Assembly: GCA_965243695.1 (NCBI GenBank)
Contig: CBDEWC010000026.1
Span: 161,679 to 225,678, forward strand
Length of the DNA stretch: 64,000 nt
Source of the DNA: JAKVCB01 sp965243695
GTDB lineage: Bacteria > Planctomycetota > Planctomycetia > Pirellulales > Lacipirellulaceae
Reading direction: 5' to 3'
Shown: positions 36,600-45,872 of the stretch, piece after piece
How the letters are laid out: each line of letters opens with the position of its first letter
Numbering within the stretch: the first letter of the stretch is position 1
Notes under the pieces: model-generated
What the model was told of the DNA's origin: nothing
Seen by the model: the letters and a program-made list of their open reading frames with translations, nothing else
The model's database searches: none
Made by a program: the position numbers and the translations under genes

Positions 36600-38054
36600 T
36601 CAGCTAGCGGGAAACATGGCCCACTCGACTCCTGCCATTTTTTCGACACATCGCACGACCTGGCAGCTATAGCCGAATTCGTTGTCATACCAGCAGTAAA
36701 GGACACAACTCTTGCCGCTTGCGGTGGTATTTTGCGAATCAAAGACGCACGCATCCCGGTTACCGATGAAATCCGAGGAGACGACTTCATCCGAGGTGGT
36801 GTAGCCAATTTGTTGCTGCAGCGGGGAGAAAAGGGCCTTTTGCCTGACGAATTCGTTGATCTGTTCGCGACTAATTTCTGCTTCGAGCTGTAGCATCAAA
36901 ATGGCTAGCGACACATTGGGCGTGGGCACACGAATCGCATTGCCCGTGAGCTTTCCGGCCAATTCGGGAACTGCTTTGGCTACCGCTTTTGCCGCTCCCG
37001 TTTCGGTCAGCACCATATTCAACGCCGCACCACGTCCACGCCGTGAACCTTTGTGGTAATTATCGATCAGGTTCTGGTCGTTCGTATAGGAATGAACCGT
37101 CTCGAGGTGCCCTTGCGCAATGGTGTACTCTTCATGGACCGCCTTCAAAAGCGGAACGATGGCGTTGGTCGTACAGGAGGCTGCCGAAACAATTTGGCAA
37201 TCCTCGGTAATCTTGTGGTGGTTAATCCCGTAAACAACATTCGGAATCTCTCCCTTGCCGGGGGCTGTAAGAATAACCTTGGCGACACCCGGGCAGCGCA
37301 AGTGTTGACTCAGGCCAGCTTCATCGCGCCATATTCCGGTGTTGTCGATCACAATCGCATCACGGATCCCATGTTCTTCGTAATTGATTTCGGCGGGCGA
37401 ACTGGCAAAGATAAACTGGATTCGGTTGCCGTTGCAGACCAGGCAGTTCTCTTCCTCGAGAACACGAATGGTTCCCTGGAACCGTCCGTGGACCGAATCA
37501 CGGAGCAGTAAGGCGGCCCGCTTTTTTAGATCATGGTCCGTACCGCCCTTGCGAATCACCACCGCTCGCAACCGACAAATGTCTCCCCCGCCCGTTTTCT
37601 CGATCAGCAGCCTGGCAACCAGCCGACCAATTCGGCCGAAGCCATACAAGACGACATCTTGTGGTGCCGGGAGCGGTTTGCGGGACTGGCCAATCTCGTC
37701 TCCAACCACCTCCTGCAAAAACTGGGTTCGATCGGTTCCGGTGGGCTGCCCCTGGTACATCACCGTCAGCTTGCCTACGTCGATATGAGCGGGCCCCAAA
37801 TCCATCGCCGCCAACGATTCGATCATGGGGTAGGTCTCAAACGCAGAAAGCTCATTTTTCTCAATCCGGCGAACGAAAGCATGCAACTTCATCAGATCGG
37901 TGACCGACTGGTTCACCATCGTACGGCCATACATGTAGAGCGAAACATTCCGTTCGCGGTAAAGCCTGGCAACCAGGGGAATCATCCCCTCGGCCAATTC
38001 TTCCCGTTGTTTCCAGTCATTAAAAAAATCTGCCGGTTGGGGGCGTTGATTCAC
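36600..38054 (-). CDS. glyceraldehyde-3-phosphate dehydrogenase, long form
   Basis: The 484-residue protein has an N-terminal extension of about 130 residues (LYRERNVSLYMYGRTMVN). The classical enzyme follows, with the NAD site YGFGRIGRL (about 137-145) and active-site Cys294 in SAASCTTNAIVP. Other GAPDH landmarks are YTNDQNLIDNYHKGSRRGRGAALNMV and WYDNEFGYSCQVVR. Long GAPDHs of this type occur in proteobacteria and planctomycetes and are often linked to gluconeogenesis. It starts at GTG 38054, with AAAGG upstream. Cytosolic; no operon partner is evident. Confidence 0.9.
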   Translation of the reverse strand: MNQRPQPADFFNDWKQREELAEGMIPLVARLYRERNVSLYMYGRTMVNQSVTDLMKLHAFVRRIEKNELSAFETYPMIESLAAMDLGPAHIDVGKLTVMYQGQPTGTDRTQFLQEVVGDEIGQSRKPLPAPQDVVLYGFGRIGRLVARLLIEKTGGGDICRLRAVVIRKGGTDHDLKKRAALLLRDSVHGRFQGTIRVLEEENCLVCNGNRIQFIFASSPAEINYEEHGIRDAIVIDNTGIWRDEAGLSQHLRCPGVAKVILTAPGKGEIPNVVYGINHHKITEDCQIVSAASCTTNAIVPLLKAVHEEYTIAQGHLETVHSYTNDQNLIDNYHKGSRRGRGAALNMVLTETGAAKAVAKAVPELAGKLTGNAIRVPTPNVSLAILMLQLEAEISREQINEFVRQKALFSPLQQQIGYTTSDEVVSSDFIGNRDACVFDSQNTTASGKSCVLYCWYDNEFGYSCQVVRCVEKMAGVEWAMFPAS

Positions 38055-38640
38055 GGATCGTAACCTTTCTCAAACTGGTGCTGCTACGCAAAGAAGCGTC
38101 TCTCAATATATTAACGATTGGACGTTGCCAGAAAGGGAAGTGTTCATCTTGTTTTGGGCTTTTCCCGGTAGGTGCCAGCCCTGCGTCTGGCAGTCTATGC
38201 TTACCCTTTTGTTGGAAAACGGGCAACTCGGTTCGCGGAGCTGTTTGGGCGGTCGCGGCCGCAGTCAGACGAACCTACGCGAGTTCGGAAAATCAGGCCC
38301 AGGAGCCTGGCCGCACCCCGCAATCGGCTCTATTGTCCCGGAACGCGTTCCGGCAACAAGCAGCCGCCTCCTGTATGAATACGGCAAAACAAGCCAGAGG
38401 TTCTCAATCTGCGAGTCAACAAACACCCTAAACACCCTTGCCCCTACTGGCGCATTTCCGAGTAGAATGGCCGCAGTGTAAATCAACTCCGGTGCAGGCC
38501 AGATGGCGCACCGAATCGGCCGGCTGATGCAGGCCAGCGTTTCGGCTATCCGGCGAGAATTATTTTTCCGCCTATGGCAGAACCGCTAGCCTGACTCTGT
38601 CGGCAGCCAGGACGATCCATTCGCCCCCCCCCAGTTTTCT
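38055..38640. other. divergent intergenic region
   Basis: This 586-bp region between divergent genes should contain both promoters. The open frames here are short, contradictory and unrecognisable. A small palindrome (ggcccaggagcctggcc, near 38296-38312) is visible. I see nothing else that can be supported. Confidence 0.45.
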
Positions 38641-40812
38641 ATGACCCAGTCCAACCGCACTTTGCACAAATTTGGCATGACCGCAAAAATTCTCGCCGCA
38701 ACGGTGGCCGGGTTATTGGTGGGGCTGTTTTTTGGCGACTATTGTTCGTGGCTGAAATGGGTCGGCGATGGATTCATTGGCCTACTCCAGATGGCCGTTC
38801 TGCCTTACATCACCTTATCGCTCATTGCCAACATCGGCCGGTTAAATATCACCCAATGCTGGCGACTGGCAAAAGTTGCCCCTGTGGTCATGGGAGGATT
38901 GTGGCTTCTGGCGCTTGGCGTGCTGGCGTTGATTTCCCTCTCTTTTCCAACGCGGCAAGCCGGATCATTTTTTAGCACCAGCTTCCTCCAAGAACCGCCC
39001 GCCTACGACTGGCTTGAATTATTCATTCCCGCCAACCCGTTTCACTCTCTCTCGAGCAGTGCAATTCCCGCCGTGGTCGTTTTCTCCATCGGCCTTGGGG
39101 TTGCATTAATAGGATTTTCTAACAAATCCGTGTTTCTTGATCCGTGCAACGTGGTCATCAAAGCCTTGTCGCGACTCAATCATTTCATTCTGCAACTTTC
39201 TCCGTTTGGAATTTTTGCAATTGTAGCACATGCCGCCGGCACTCTTGACTTGGATCATATTGAATTACTTCAGGGATATCTTCTTGCCTACGGGGCCGCC
39301 ACCGCACTTCTTACCTTATGGCTCCTGCCAACCGCAGTGAACCTCCTCACCCCATTTTCGTACCGCCATTTCCTTCAGGTGACCCGAGACGCACTGGCGA
39401 CCGCCTTCGTCGTGGGCAATACCTTCATCGTATTACCGATGATTGTCGACAGTACGAAACAACTATTCACCCGGTATGCATTGCCTACCAAAGGCTCGGA
39501 TGATTTGCCGGAACTCATTATTCCGATGGCTTACCCATTTCCGGATGTCGGCCGCATTGTGGGACTCTTGTTTATCCCGTTTGCTGCCTGGTTCTATGGC
39601 ACTCCGATTGACGCGGCTCATTTGCCAATTCTTATCGTCGTGGGGTTTCTCGGCTGTTTTGCCAATCCGCTGATAACCATTCCCCTGCTCCTTTCCCTGG
39701 CGGAGATTCCCAGCGATATTTTCAATCTTTATGTGGTGATTGGCATTCTGGCCAGTCGTTTTGGTGACGCCATGAAAACCATGCACCTGTTCGCATTTGC
39801 TGCCATCACGACTTGCGGGCTGACTGGCAATCTAGCCGTACGCTGGGCAAGGATCCCTTTCACACTGGTCCTTACGACTTGTTGCCTTGCAGTGACGATG
39901 GTTGGAGTTCATAAGTGGCTCGACCAGTCCTTCGTGAACGCCAACCTACTCGAAGACCTCGTCACCGAAAGGGCCCTTATCACCAAGCCGGTGCCATTTA
40001 CAATCCTGGATCAGGCCGCCCCTAATCCCATCCCGCTGCAAACAGGCGAATCGCGACTCGAACGTATACGCCGACGGGGCGTCATTCGTATTGGATTTGA
40101 TGACGACGAACTCCCGTTTTCTTACTTCAACGACTCCACGTTGGTTGGATTTGATATCGATATGGCCCACCAGTTGGCCCGCGATCTGCAGGTCGGGATT
40201 GAGTTTGTTCCCTTTTTGTCACGTGATATTACCGACCAACTCAGGAATGACTATTTCGATATTGCCATGTCCGGGCTGGAAGGAACGATGAAACGGTTGT
40301 CGGCGCTCCCACCGGGAGATCCGTATATGGAAGTAACTCTCGCCCTGGTAGTTTTGGATTACCGCCGAACTGAGTTTGACTCTATTCGCAAATTGCAAGG
40401 GAAAGAAGACCTGCGTATCGCGGTCATTGCGGACAGTTTTTTCGCTGAGATGCTCAGTCAGATCGCCGGTGAGCTTGACGTGATCGAGCTCGAATCGGAA
40501 AAGGACTTCTTCAATAGCAGCATTTCGCAAGCCGATGCGCTCCTCACCAGCGCTGAGACGGGATCTGCTTGGACCCTGCTCCGCCCAACCTACTCCGTCG
40601 TCCGCCCCACAAAACAAACGATCCGTATTCCTCTTTATTACCTGACTGCTCCCGATGAAAAGTTTCGCGCGTTTTTGGATCGATGGCTCGATCTGAAACG
40701 GGGAGAGCGCACCCTTGACAAGTTTTATGACCACTGGATACTTGGCAAACCTGCAGATGACCCGACACCCCGTTGGTCGGTCATGCGGAATGTTCTTGGC
40801 TGGGTCGACTGA
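38641..40812 (+). CDS. dicarboxylate/amino acid:cation symporter fused to a periplasmic binding domain
   Basis: This 723-residue fusion has two parts. Residues 1-440 are a DAACS (SDF family) symporter with about eight hydrophobic segments, a loop like the first re-entrant hairpin (SSSAIPAVVVFSIGLGVAL) and an FADAMKT-like SRFGDAMKTMHLFAF. Residues about 470-710 are a bacterial family 3 amino-acid-binding domain (RRGVIRIGFDDDELPFSYF, LVGFDIDMAHQLARDL, DYFDIAMSGL, FRAFLDRWLDLKR). In ABC systems such binding domains are separate proteins. Here the domain follows a helix near 430-445 that would leave it outside the inner membrane, so it may pass substrate to the symporter. Amino acid or dicarboxylate uptake is likely. 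Confidence 0.85.
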   Translation: MTQSNRTLHKFGMTAKILAATVAGLLVGLFFGDYCSWLKWVGDGFIGLLQMAVLPYITLSLIANIGRLNITQCWRLAKVAPVVMGGLWLLALGVLALISLSFPTRQAGSFFSTSFLQEPPAYDWLELFIPANPFHSLSSSAIPAVVVFSIGLGVALIGFSNKSVFLDPCNVVIKALSRLNHFILQLSPFGIFAIVAHAAGTLDLDHIELLQGYLLAYGAATALLTLWLLPTAVNLLTPFSYRHFLQVTRDALATAFVVGNTFIVLPMIVDSTKQLFTRYALPTKGSDDLPELIIPMAYPFPDVGRIVGLLFIPFAAWFYGTPIDAAHLPILIVVGFLGCFANPLITIPLLLSLAEIPSDIFNLYVVIGILASRFGDAMKTMHLFAFAAITTCGLTGNLAVRWARIPFTLVLTTCCLAVTMVGVHKWLDQSFVNANLLEDLVTERALITKPVPFTILDQAAPNPIPLQTGESRLERIRRRGVIRIGFDDDELPFSYFNDSTLVGFDIDMAHQLARDLQVGIEFVPFLSRDITDQLRNDYFDIAMSGLEGTMKRLSALPPGDPYMEVTLALVVLDYRRTEFDSIRKLQGKEDLRIAVIADSFFAEMLSQIAGELDVIELESEKDFFNSSISQADALLTSAETGSAWTLLRPTYSVVRPTKQTIRIPLYYLTAPDEKFRAFLDRWLDLKRGERTLDKFYDHWILGKPADDPTPRWSVMRNVLGWVD

Positions 40813-40957
40813 CCGGATTACGAATGGTGTCATCCCAGAGGCGCAATCCGATCTTTCGTGGCCGGGCTTACTCCTGTGGCGACAGAGACAACGTTTATGG
40901 AACGATAGTACATGCCCCACCGGTGCGTAACTTCCGTTTTGCGGGTTTAGCAGTCCA

Positions 40958-40973
40958 TTCAGGCCTGCCTGAA
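40958..40973. other. short perfect inverted repeat upstream of the tup operon
   Basis: ttcagg (40958-40963) and cctgaa (40968-40973) form a 6-bp-arm inverted repeat with a 4-base spacer, 40 bp before the permease start. It could be an operator or a leader hairpin. It is too short to judge. Confidence 0.25.
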
Positions 40974-41013
40974 CCCCTTGCCACTACCACGACGTTTGAA
41001 GGACGGTTATTCA

Positions 41014-41664
41014 GTGACGCCATCGACTTCTGACGTTTGGTCCATTGCCTGGCTTTCGATTCAGGTCTCCACAAGTGGTGTCTTCCTGGCCGCATTGGCA
41101 GGAATTCCCCTCGGAACCTTTTTGGGGTTGTCTCAATTTCGGGGCAAACAACTTCTCGTCACGCTGATTTACACGGGAATGGCGTTGCCACCCGTTGTCG
41201 TGGGCCTGCTGGTTTATCTTGGTTTATCCCGCAGTGGGCCCCTAGCAGCACTTGGTTGGCTCTTTTCCGTCAAGGCGATGATCCTGGCCCAATTCATCCT
41301 CGCAATTCCTTTTGTCGTGGGTATTACGATGACCGCAATCAGCGCCGTCCCTCAATCGCTGCGATTGCAAATTCATAGCCTTGGAGCAAGCCGGTGGCAA
41401 CTCCACTCGACCATTCTCAAAGAGGCTCGGGCCGGCGTGGTACTGGCCGTAGCCATTGCGTTTGGGCGCAGCATCTCTGAAGTGGGTGCGGTCCTGATGG
41501 TGGGTGGCAATATTGCCGGCCACACACGTGTACTCACGACAGCAGTGGTCTTGGAAACCAGCCAGGGACATTTTGAAACTGCCTTGGTGCTGGGCGGTAT
41601 ATTGCTGTTGATTGCACTGATCGTTAATGGATTGATCCTGAGCCTGAAGGGTCAGCAACAATGA
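41014..41664 (+). CDS. tupB: tungstate-type ABC transporter permease
   Basis: The 216-residue inner-membrane protein has five to six hydrophobic segments and the permease coupling motif in SLGASRWQLHSTILKEARAGVVLAVAIAFGRSISEVGAVLMVGG (about 130-175), with the family's EVGAVLMVGGNI. I prefer GTG 41014 because GAAGGA lies 10 bp upstream; the open frame reaches TTG 40978. The stop overlaps the ATPase start (ATGA). With the following genes it forms a TupBCA importer for tungstate. Molybdate import is the alternative, since the family overlaps. Confidence 0.85.
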   Translation: MTPSTSDVWSIAWLSIQVSTSGVFLAALAGIPLGTFLGLSQFRGKQLLVTLIYTGMALPPVVVGLLVYLGLSRSGPLAALGWLFSVKAMILAQFILAIPFVVGITMTAISAVPQSLRLQIHSLGASRWQLHSTILKEARAGVVLAVAIAFGRSISEVGAVLMVGGNIAGHTRVLTTAVVLETSQGHFETALVLGGILLLIALIVNGLILSLKGQQQ

Positions 41665-42395
41665 ACGACCAAGTCCCCTGTTATCGATTGGACAATGTGC
41701 AGCGTGCGTTGGGGGATGCATTCGCACTAAGAATCAACCATCTTGCCGTAGGGACGGGCGAGACTTTAACACTCCTGGGTCCAACGGGAGCTGGCAAAAG
41801 TACACTTTTGCGAATTTTGGCTGGGCTGGAACACGATGTCACTGGCTCAACCCAATACCATGACCAACCTTTCTGCCAGCAATCACTCCCGCTGGAAGTT
41901 CGGCGAGGCATCACGCTTGTTTTCCAACACCCGCGGTTGCTTAATACGACCGTAAAGAAAAATGTAGAATTTGGCCTCCGGTTGCGTGACCAGCAGGTCA
42001 AAGCCGACCAGGTTCAATCGATCCTCCAACGTTTAAATCTAGCCCACTTGCAAAACCAGCAGGTTCGTTCGCTCTCCGGTGGACAAATTCAACTGACGGC
42101 ATTGGCCCGTGCTTTTGCTGTGCAGCCATCGGTCCTGCTCTTGGACGAACCCACCTCCCACCTTGACCCAGCGCACGTGTCGCTGGTGGAAGAGGCAATT
42201 CAACATGAGTCTGCCTCCCGTTCGATGACTGTCGTCTGGGCAACTCACAACCTCTTTCAATCACAGCGTGTTTCCGATCGGGTCGCTTTCCTGCTCGACG
42301 GGCAACTTCTGGAAGTCGCTCCGCCTGACTCGTTGTTTAACACGCCCCGGGATCCCCGTACTGCCGCGTTCGTCCGTGGCGAAATGGTCTGCTAA
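41661..42395 (+). CDS. tupC: tungstate-type ABC transporter ATP-binding protein
   Basis: The 244-residue ATPase has Walker A GPTGAGKST (40-48), a Q-loop VFQHPRLL, the signature RSLSGGQIQL (about 136-145), Walker B VLLLDEPTSHLDP, and switch histidine WATHNLFQ. It lacks the C-terminal molybdate/tungstate-binding TOBE domain of ModC/WtpC. It overlaps the permease by 4 bp and is followed after 3 bp by the binding protein, so the three genes form one operon. Confidence 0.9.
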   Translation: MNDQVPCYRLDNVQRALGDAFALRINHLAVGTGETLTLLGPTGAGKSTLLRILAGLEHDVTGSTQYHDQPFCQQSLPLEVRRGITLVFQHPRLLNTTVKKNVEFGLRLRDQQVKADQVQSILQRLNLAHLQNQQVRSLSGGQIQLTALARAFAVQPSVLLLDEPTSHLDPAHVSLVEEAIQHESASRSMTVVWATHNLFQSQRVSDRVAFLLDGQLLEVAPPDSLFNTPRDPRTAAFVRGEMVC

Positions 42396-42398
42396 AGC

Positions 42399-43271
42399 AT
42401 GTTCCCTCGCCAACTACTCTGGAATTGGATGCTGTTTTACTTCGCCATCACGTGTGGCTGTGCAGGGCCACCCCAGCAGCAGAACCGCCTGGTCCTGGCC
42501 ACCACGACCAGTGCCCGTGACAGTGGGCTTTTGGACATGGTCCTTCCTCGATTCAAGAGCGAATCTGGCATTGATGTGGAAGTCATTGCCGTTGGTACCG
42601 GACAGGCATTGAAACTAGGCCGGCGCGGTGACGCAGACATTCTGCTCACACACGCCCCGGCCGCAGAAAACCAATTCGTCGCCAATGGTTATGCCCGCCA
42701 GCGATACCCCATCATGTCAAACGATTTCCTGCTTGTGGGCCCGGAGTCCGATCCGGCCGCTCTTCGCGGCACGACTCCAATTCACAGCGCCCTGAAAAAA
42801 TTGGTTCAACGAGAAACATCGTTTATTTCTCGGGGAGATGAGAGTGGCACACACCTTCGCGAACAGCAGGCATGGCGGGATTGTGGGATTGCTCCCCGCG
42901 GCACCTGGTACGTAGAAGCTGGATCGGGGATGGCAGCAACTTTGCGGATGGCGAGCGAAATGGAGGCTTATACCCTTTGCGATCGGGGAACATTCCTGGC
43001 CCAACAGGGCCATTTGGACCTGGACATTCTTTGCCAACACGATCCGAGCATGCAAAATGAGTACGCCGCCATGATTGTCAGTCGATCCAAGCACCCACAT
43101 GTCAACGATAAGGGAGCCCAGCAATTGGTGGAGTTTTTAAGTTCGCCGGAGATTCAAACCCTGATTGAAGGGTTTGGAGTCGCCCAATATGGATCGCCCC
43201 TGTTCGTGCCGGCCACTCAGGATTCCATGAAAGAGAAACAGGGCCGTAGCCCGCCAAAAAAAGGTGTTTAA
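42399..43271 (+). CDS. tupA: tungstate-type ABC transporter substrate-binding protein
   Basis: The 290-residue binding protein has an N-terminal hydrophobic stretch ending AITCGCAGPP, a likely lipoprotein or signal-peptide cleavage region. The oxyanion-binding motif TTTSARDSGLLD follows, with GTGQALKLGRRGDADILLTHAP and the second ligand loop SRGDESGTH, as in TupA. Pairing of TTTS and RGDxSGT is the family's tungstate/molybdate pocket. It is the last gene of the operon. No molybdenum-cofactor enzyme is in the window. Confidence 0.9.
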   Translation: MFPRQLLWNWMLFYFAITCGCAGPPQQQNRLVLATTTSARDSGLLDMVLPRFKSESGIDVEVIAVGTGQALKLGRRGDADILLTHAPAAENQFVANGYARQRYPIMSNDFLLVGPESDPAALRGTTPIHSALKKLVQRETSFISRGDESGTHLREQQAWRDCGIAPRGTWYVEAGSGMAATLRMASEMEAYTLCDRGTFLAQQGHLDLDILCQHDPSMQNEYAAMIVSRSKHPHVNDKGAQQLVEFLSSPEIQTLIEGFGVAQYGSPLFVPATQDSMKEKQGRSPPKKGV

Positions 43272-43301
43272 AGAAAAGTCCGCCAGTTCGCAGCAGCGGA
43301 C
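43269..43301 (-). terminator. intrinsic terminator of the cupin gene
   Basis: On the minus strand the stem gtccgc/gcggac (outer arms 43278-43283 and 43296-43301) is followed by TTTTCTTTAA. It lies about 80 bp after the stop of the cupin gene. Confidence 0.5.
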
Positions 43302-43381
43302 AAACGGTGGTTGCTCTGAAAATCCAAAACACCTGTTTCAGTCTGCGCGTGAGCGCCCACACCAAAGACAGCCGATATCGT

Positions 43382-44116
43382 TTATTCGTCGTACACATGC
43401 TCCTGGGTAATCCACTCCATCCCTTTTTCGTCCTTGAACAAATCGATCCAGATGTAGTGAAGCGTGTTTCCCTCCTGGACCTCGACTCCGTGGCTGGAAC
43501 CTAGTGGTATGTGGACCAACTGGTTTTCTGAAAATGCAATCGTCTCCTGGTCGGCGCGAACCGTACAGTTATTATCTTTGAGGCCGTAAAAGAACTGTTC
43601 CAACATCGGATGCCGGTGAGTTGCAACCTCATCTGGCCCGCTTGTCTCGACCGAGCCAATGCAAAGCCGGGGAAAAGTGTACTCCGGTAGTAGGGTGCGG
43701 CTTATCGTCTTGGGACTCTTGACTCTTTCCTGGTAGGTCCCGCAGGAGGAATACGTCTGAAACGACTGGATTTTGTGCCTGTTTTTTTCGTAGAGCATTC
43801 TGTCCTGGGTGGAAAATTCCACGGCCAGTTCAAGAACCTCTAGCCGCTCCAGGCGGGAGATGATTTTAAACGGTTCCTCTGGCCGAGGCACAAACAGGCC
43901 AATTTCGGTAACTTCCCAGCTGCGGGTTTCCTGCTGGACCCGCCCCATCCCGCCGGTAAACAGGTAAACACAGCCCTTGTTTTTTCGAGGGGTTACTTCG
44001 AAAACCTTTTCCGCAGCCAATGCGAGGAAACTGGTGGACAGGCCATCCACTTCACCCGGTAAGACCGGCGATAGGCTTCCCTCCGACAAGGTATTTAAAT
44101 TGGCCGTTTGGATCAT
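43382..44116 (-). CDS. cupin-domain protein
   Basis: The 244-residue protein starts at ATG 44116, preceded by GGTGAG; the open frame runs 42 codons further but that part is Arg-rich and unlike a protein. The C-terminal ~90 residues form a cupin: ATHRHPMLEQFFYGL supplies the HxHxxxxE-like metal site, and LVHIPLGSSHGVEVQEG the second motif with its His. The N-terminal half has strands resembling another sandwich (KGCVYLFTGGMGRVQQE, VTEIGLFVPRP). It is probably a cytosolic metal-dependent dioxygenase, isomerase or ligand sensor. It is read away from the neighbouring transporter gene. Function unknown. Confidence 0.7.
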   Translation of the reverse strand: MIQTANLNTLSEGSLSPVLPGEVDGLSTSFLALAAEKVFEVTPRKNKGCVYLFTGGMGRVQQETRSWEVTEIGLFVPRPEEPFKIISRLERLEVLELAVEFSTQDRMLYEKNRHKIQSFQTYSSCGTYQERVKSPKTISRTLLPEYTFPRLCIGSVETSGPDEVATHRHPMLEQFFYGLKDNNCTVRADQETIAFSENQLVHIPLGSSHGVEVQEGNTLHYIWIDLFKDEKGMEWITQEHVYDE

Positions 44117-44483
44117 TATCTCACCGCCAAAAAGTTCATTGCGCCAATCGAATTGATTTGTTGCCGTTTTTCTGGCATGGCCACCTCTCCATCTTCGAGG
44201 CCTCCTCGCCAACGATCCACGGGCCATCCTGGCGCGGCCCACGTTCAGGAGGCCTCTTTAAGTTAGGGATCGCATGCCGTGCAGGCCAGCCCCATAGGTG
44301 CCGGACCAACAAGCCCCAGGCCGGCTATTCTGCATGTCCCTGTACCACCCGGAGGATAATTTCGCGAATGCAGCCGTCCAAGGCTACCATCCGTAGGGTG
44401 CGCAACCACTTGTATTTGCGACTCTGGGCGGTAACATCTGGGTTTTCTGTTGGCCACCCGCCCCTTCTGGAGAAAGCAGCGTG

Positions 44484-45746
44484 ATGCCTCGACTCAGTCG
44501 GGCTGCTATGGGTTGGGCCCTTTATGACTGGGCCACCAGCGCCTATGCCCTGTGTGTACTGGCCGGATTCTTTCCGATTTTGTTCCAAAGCTACTGGGCC
44601 AGCGAACTTCCGGTGGCCCGTGAGACATTCTGGTACGGCCTGTTTGTCTCGACGGCAAGCCTGATTGGCGCTTTGGTGGCGCCCTTTCTGGGAACCCTGG
44701 CGGACGTGGGCGGCAGCCGCAAGCGGTGGCTGTTGATCTTTGCCCTTGTGGGCATGGGGGCCACCCTCCTGCTCACGTTTGTTGGCCGGGGCAACTGGCC
44801 ACTGGCGGGAACCATTTTTGTCGTGGGCACCGTCGGCTACTACGGGGCCTACATCTCGTACAATGGACTCTTGCCAGTGGTGAGCAGCGAAGAGAATCGC
44901 CACTTCATTTCGGGACTCGGTTTTGCAATGGGATACCTTGGCGGGGTACTCCTGTTTCTCGCCAGTATCCTTCTGGTCAAGTTGCACCATTTTTTTGGCC
45001 TGGCAAGTACCATCGATGCGATCCACGTCGCCTTTATCGCCGCCGTCGTATGGTGGGGCCTTTTTACCATTCCCCTGATGATGACCGTACGCGAACCGCC
45101 TCGGAGTGGGGCCCGGATTTCTGTTGGCAAGAGTTTGTCGTGCCTGGCATCCACGCTTCGGGAGGTCTTTCAAAATAAGCAAACCCTCTGGTTCTTATTG
45201 GCCTATTGGTTTTACATCGACGGCGTCAATACGGTCGTTGCTATGGCAAGCAACTACGGGAAAACTCTCGGGTTCAAAACTGACGTGATGCTCATCACCT
45301 TGGTGCTGTCCCAGGTTGTCGGTGTCCCCAGCACACTGCTAATCACCTGGCTCTCGCAGCGTTATCGGGCCCGGCCATTTTTGTACTTTGGCATCGGGCT
45401 CTATTTGGTCATTATTACCTACGGCGCGTTCATGCCTAAAACTCCGATCAGAGTGGCTGGTATGGAGATCGAGGGACTTTATGTGCTTGGCTTTCTTGTG
45501 GGACTCGGGCAGGGTGGAATCCAGGCCTTGAGCCGATCGACATTCAGCCTGTTGATCCCCAAAGATCGTACCGCCACCTATTTTGGGATCTATAACATGC
45601 TCGGGCAATATGCCGCGGTCTTGGGCCCGTTGTTGATGGGGATCGTTACGCAGCTTACTGGAAGCCCACGCTATGGTGTTGCCTCGCTGGCAGTGTTGTT
45701 TGTCGTTGGTGCGGCGGCGCTTACCCGCGTCCCGCTGGAGAGATAG
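44484..45746 (+). CDS. MFS transporter, UMF1/Atg22-like family
   Basis: The ~420-residue membrane protein has 11-12 hydrophobic segments. It begins MGWALYDWATSAYALCVLAGFFPILFQ, and the YDWA(N/T)S motif defines the UMF1/Atg22-like permeases; GTLADVGGSRKRWLL is the MFS loop 2-3 motif. A GTG lies one codon earlier (44481). The ATG at 44484 has GGAG 11 bp upstream. Related permeases export or import small solutes. The substrate is unknown. Confidence 0.8.
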   Translation: MPRLSRAAMGWALYDWATSAYALCVLAGFFPILFQSYWASELPVARETFWYGLFVSTASLIGALVAPFLGTLADVGGSRKRWLLIFALVGMGATLLLTFVGRGNWPLAGTIFVVGTVGYYGAYISYNGLLPVVSSEENRHFISGLGFAMGYLGGVLLFLASILLVKLHHFFGLASTIDAIHVAFIAAVVWWGLFTIPLMMTVREPPRSGARISVGKSLSCLASTLREVFQNKQTLWFLLAYWFYIDGVNTVVAMASNYGKTLGFKTDVMLITLVLSQVVGVPSTLLITWLSQRYRARPFLYFGIGLYLVIITYGAFMPKTPIRVAGMEIEGLYVLGFLVGLGQGGIQALSRSTFSLLIPKDRTATYFGIYNMLGQYAAVLGPLLMGIVTQLTGSPRYGVASLAVLFVVGAAALTRVPLER

Positions 45747-45872
45747 ACATCGCCATAGCAAGCGGACAAAGCCCACTCTAAAATATCCTCCCGGTAATTC
45801 AATCGCCTGCTTGCCGTCAACTGCTGGCAGAGGGATTTGTTGAACAAGAACCTACAGGTACGCAAAACGACG

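Noticed and set aside
40813..41013. Possible molybdenum-cofactor riboswitch upstream of the tup operon
   Set aside because: The conserved paired segments of that riboswitch class could not be found in this 200-bp leader; only a 6-bp inverted repeat is present.
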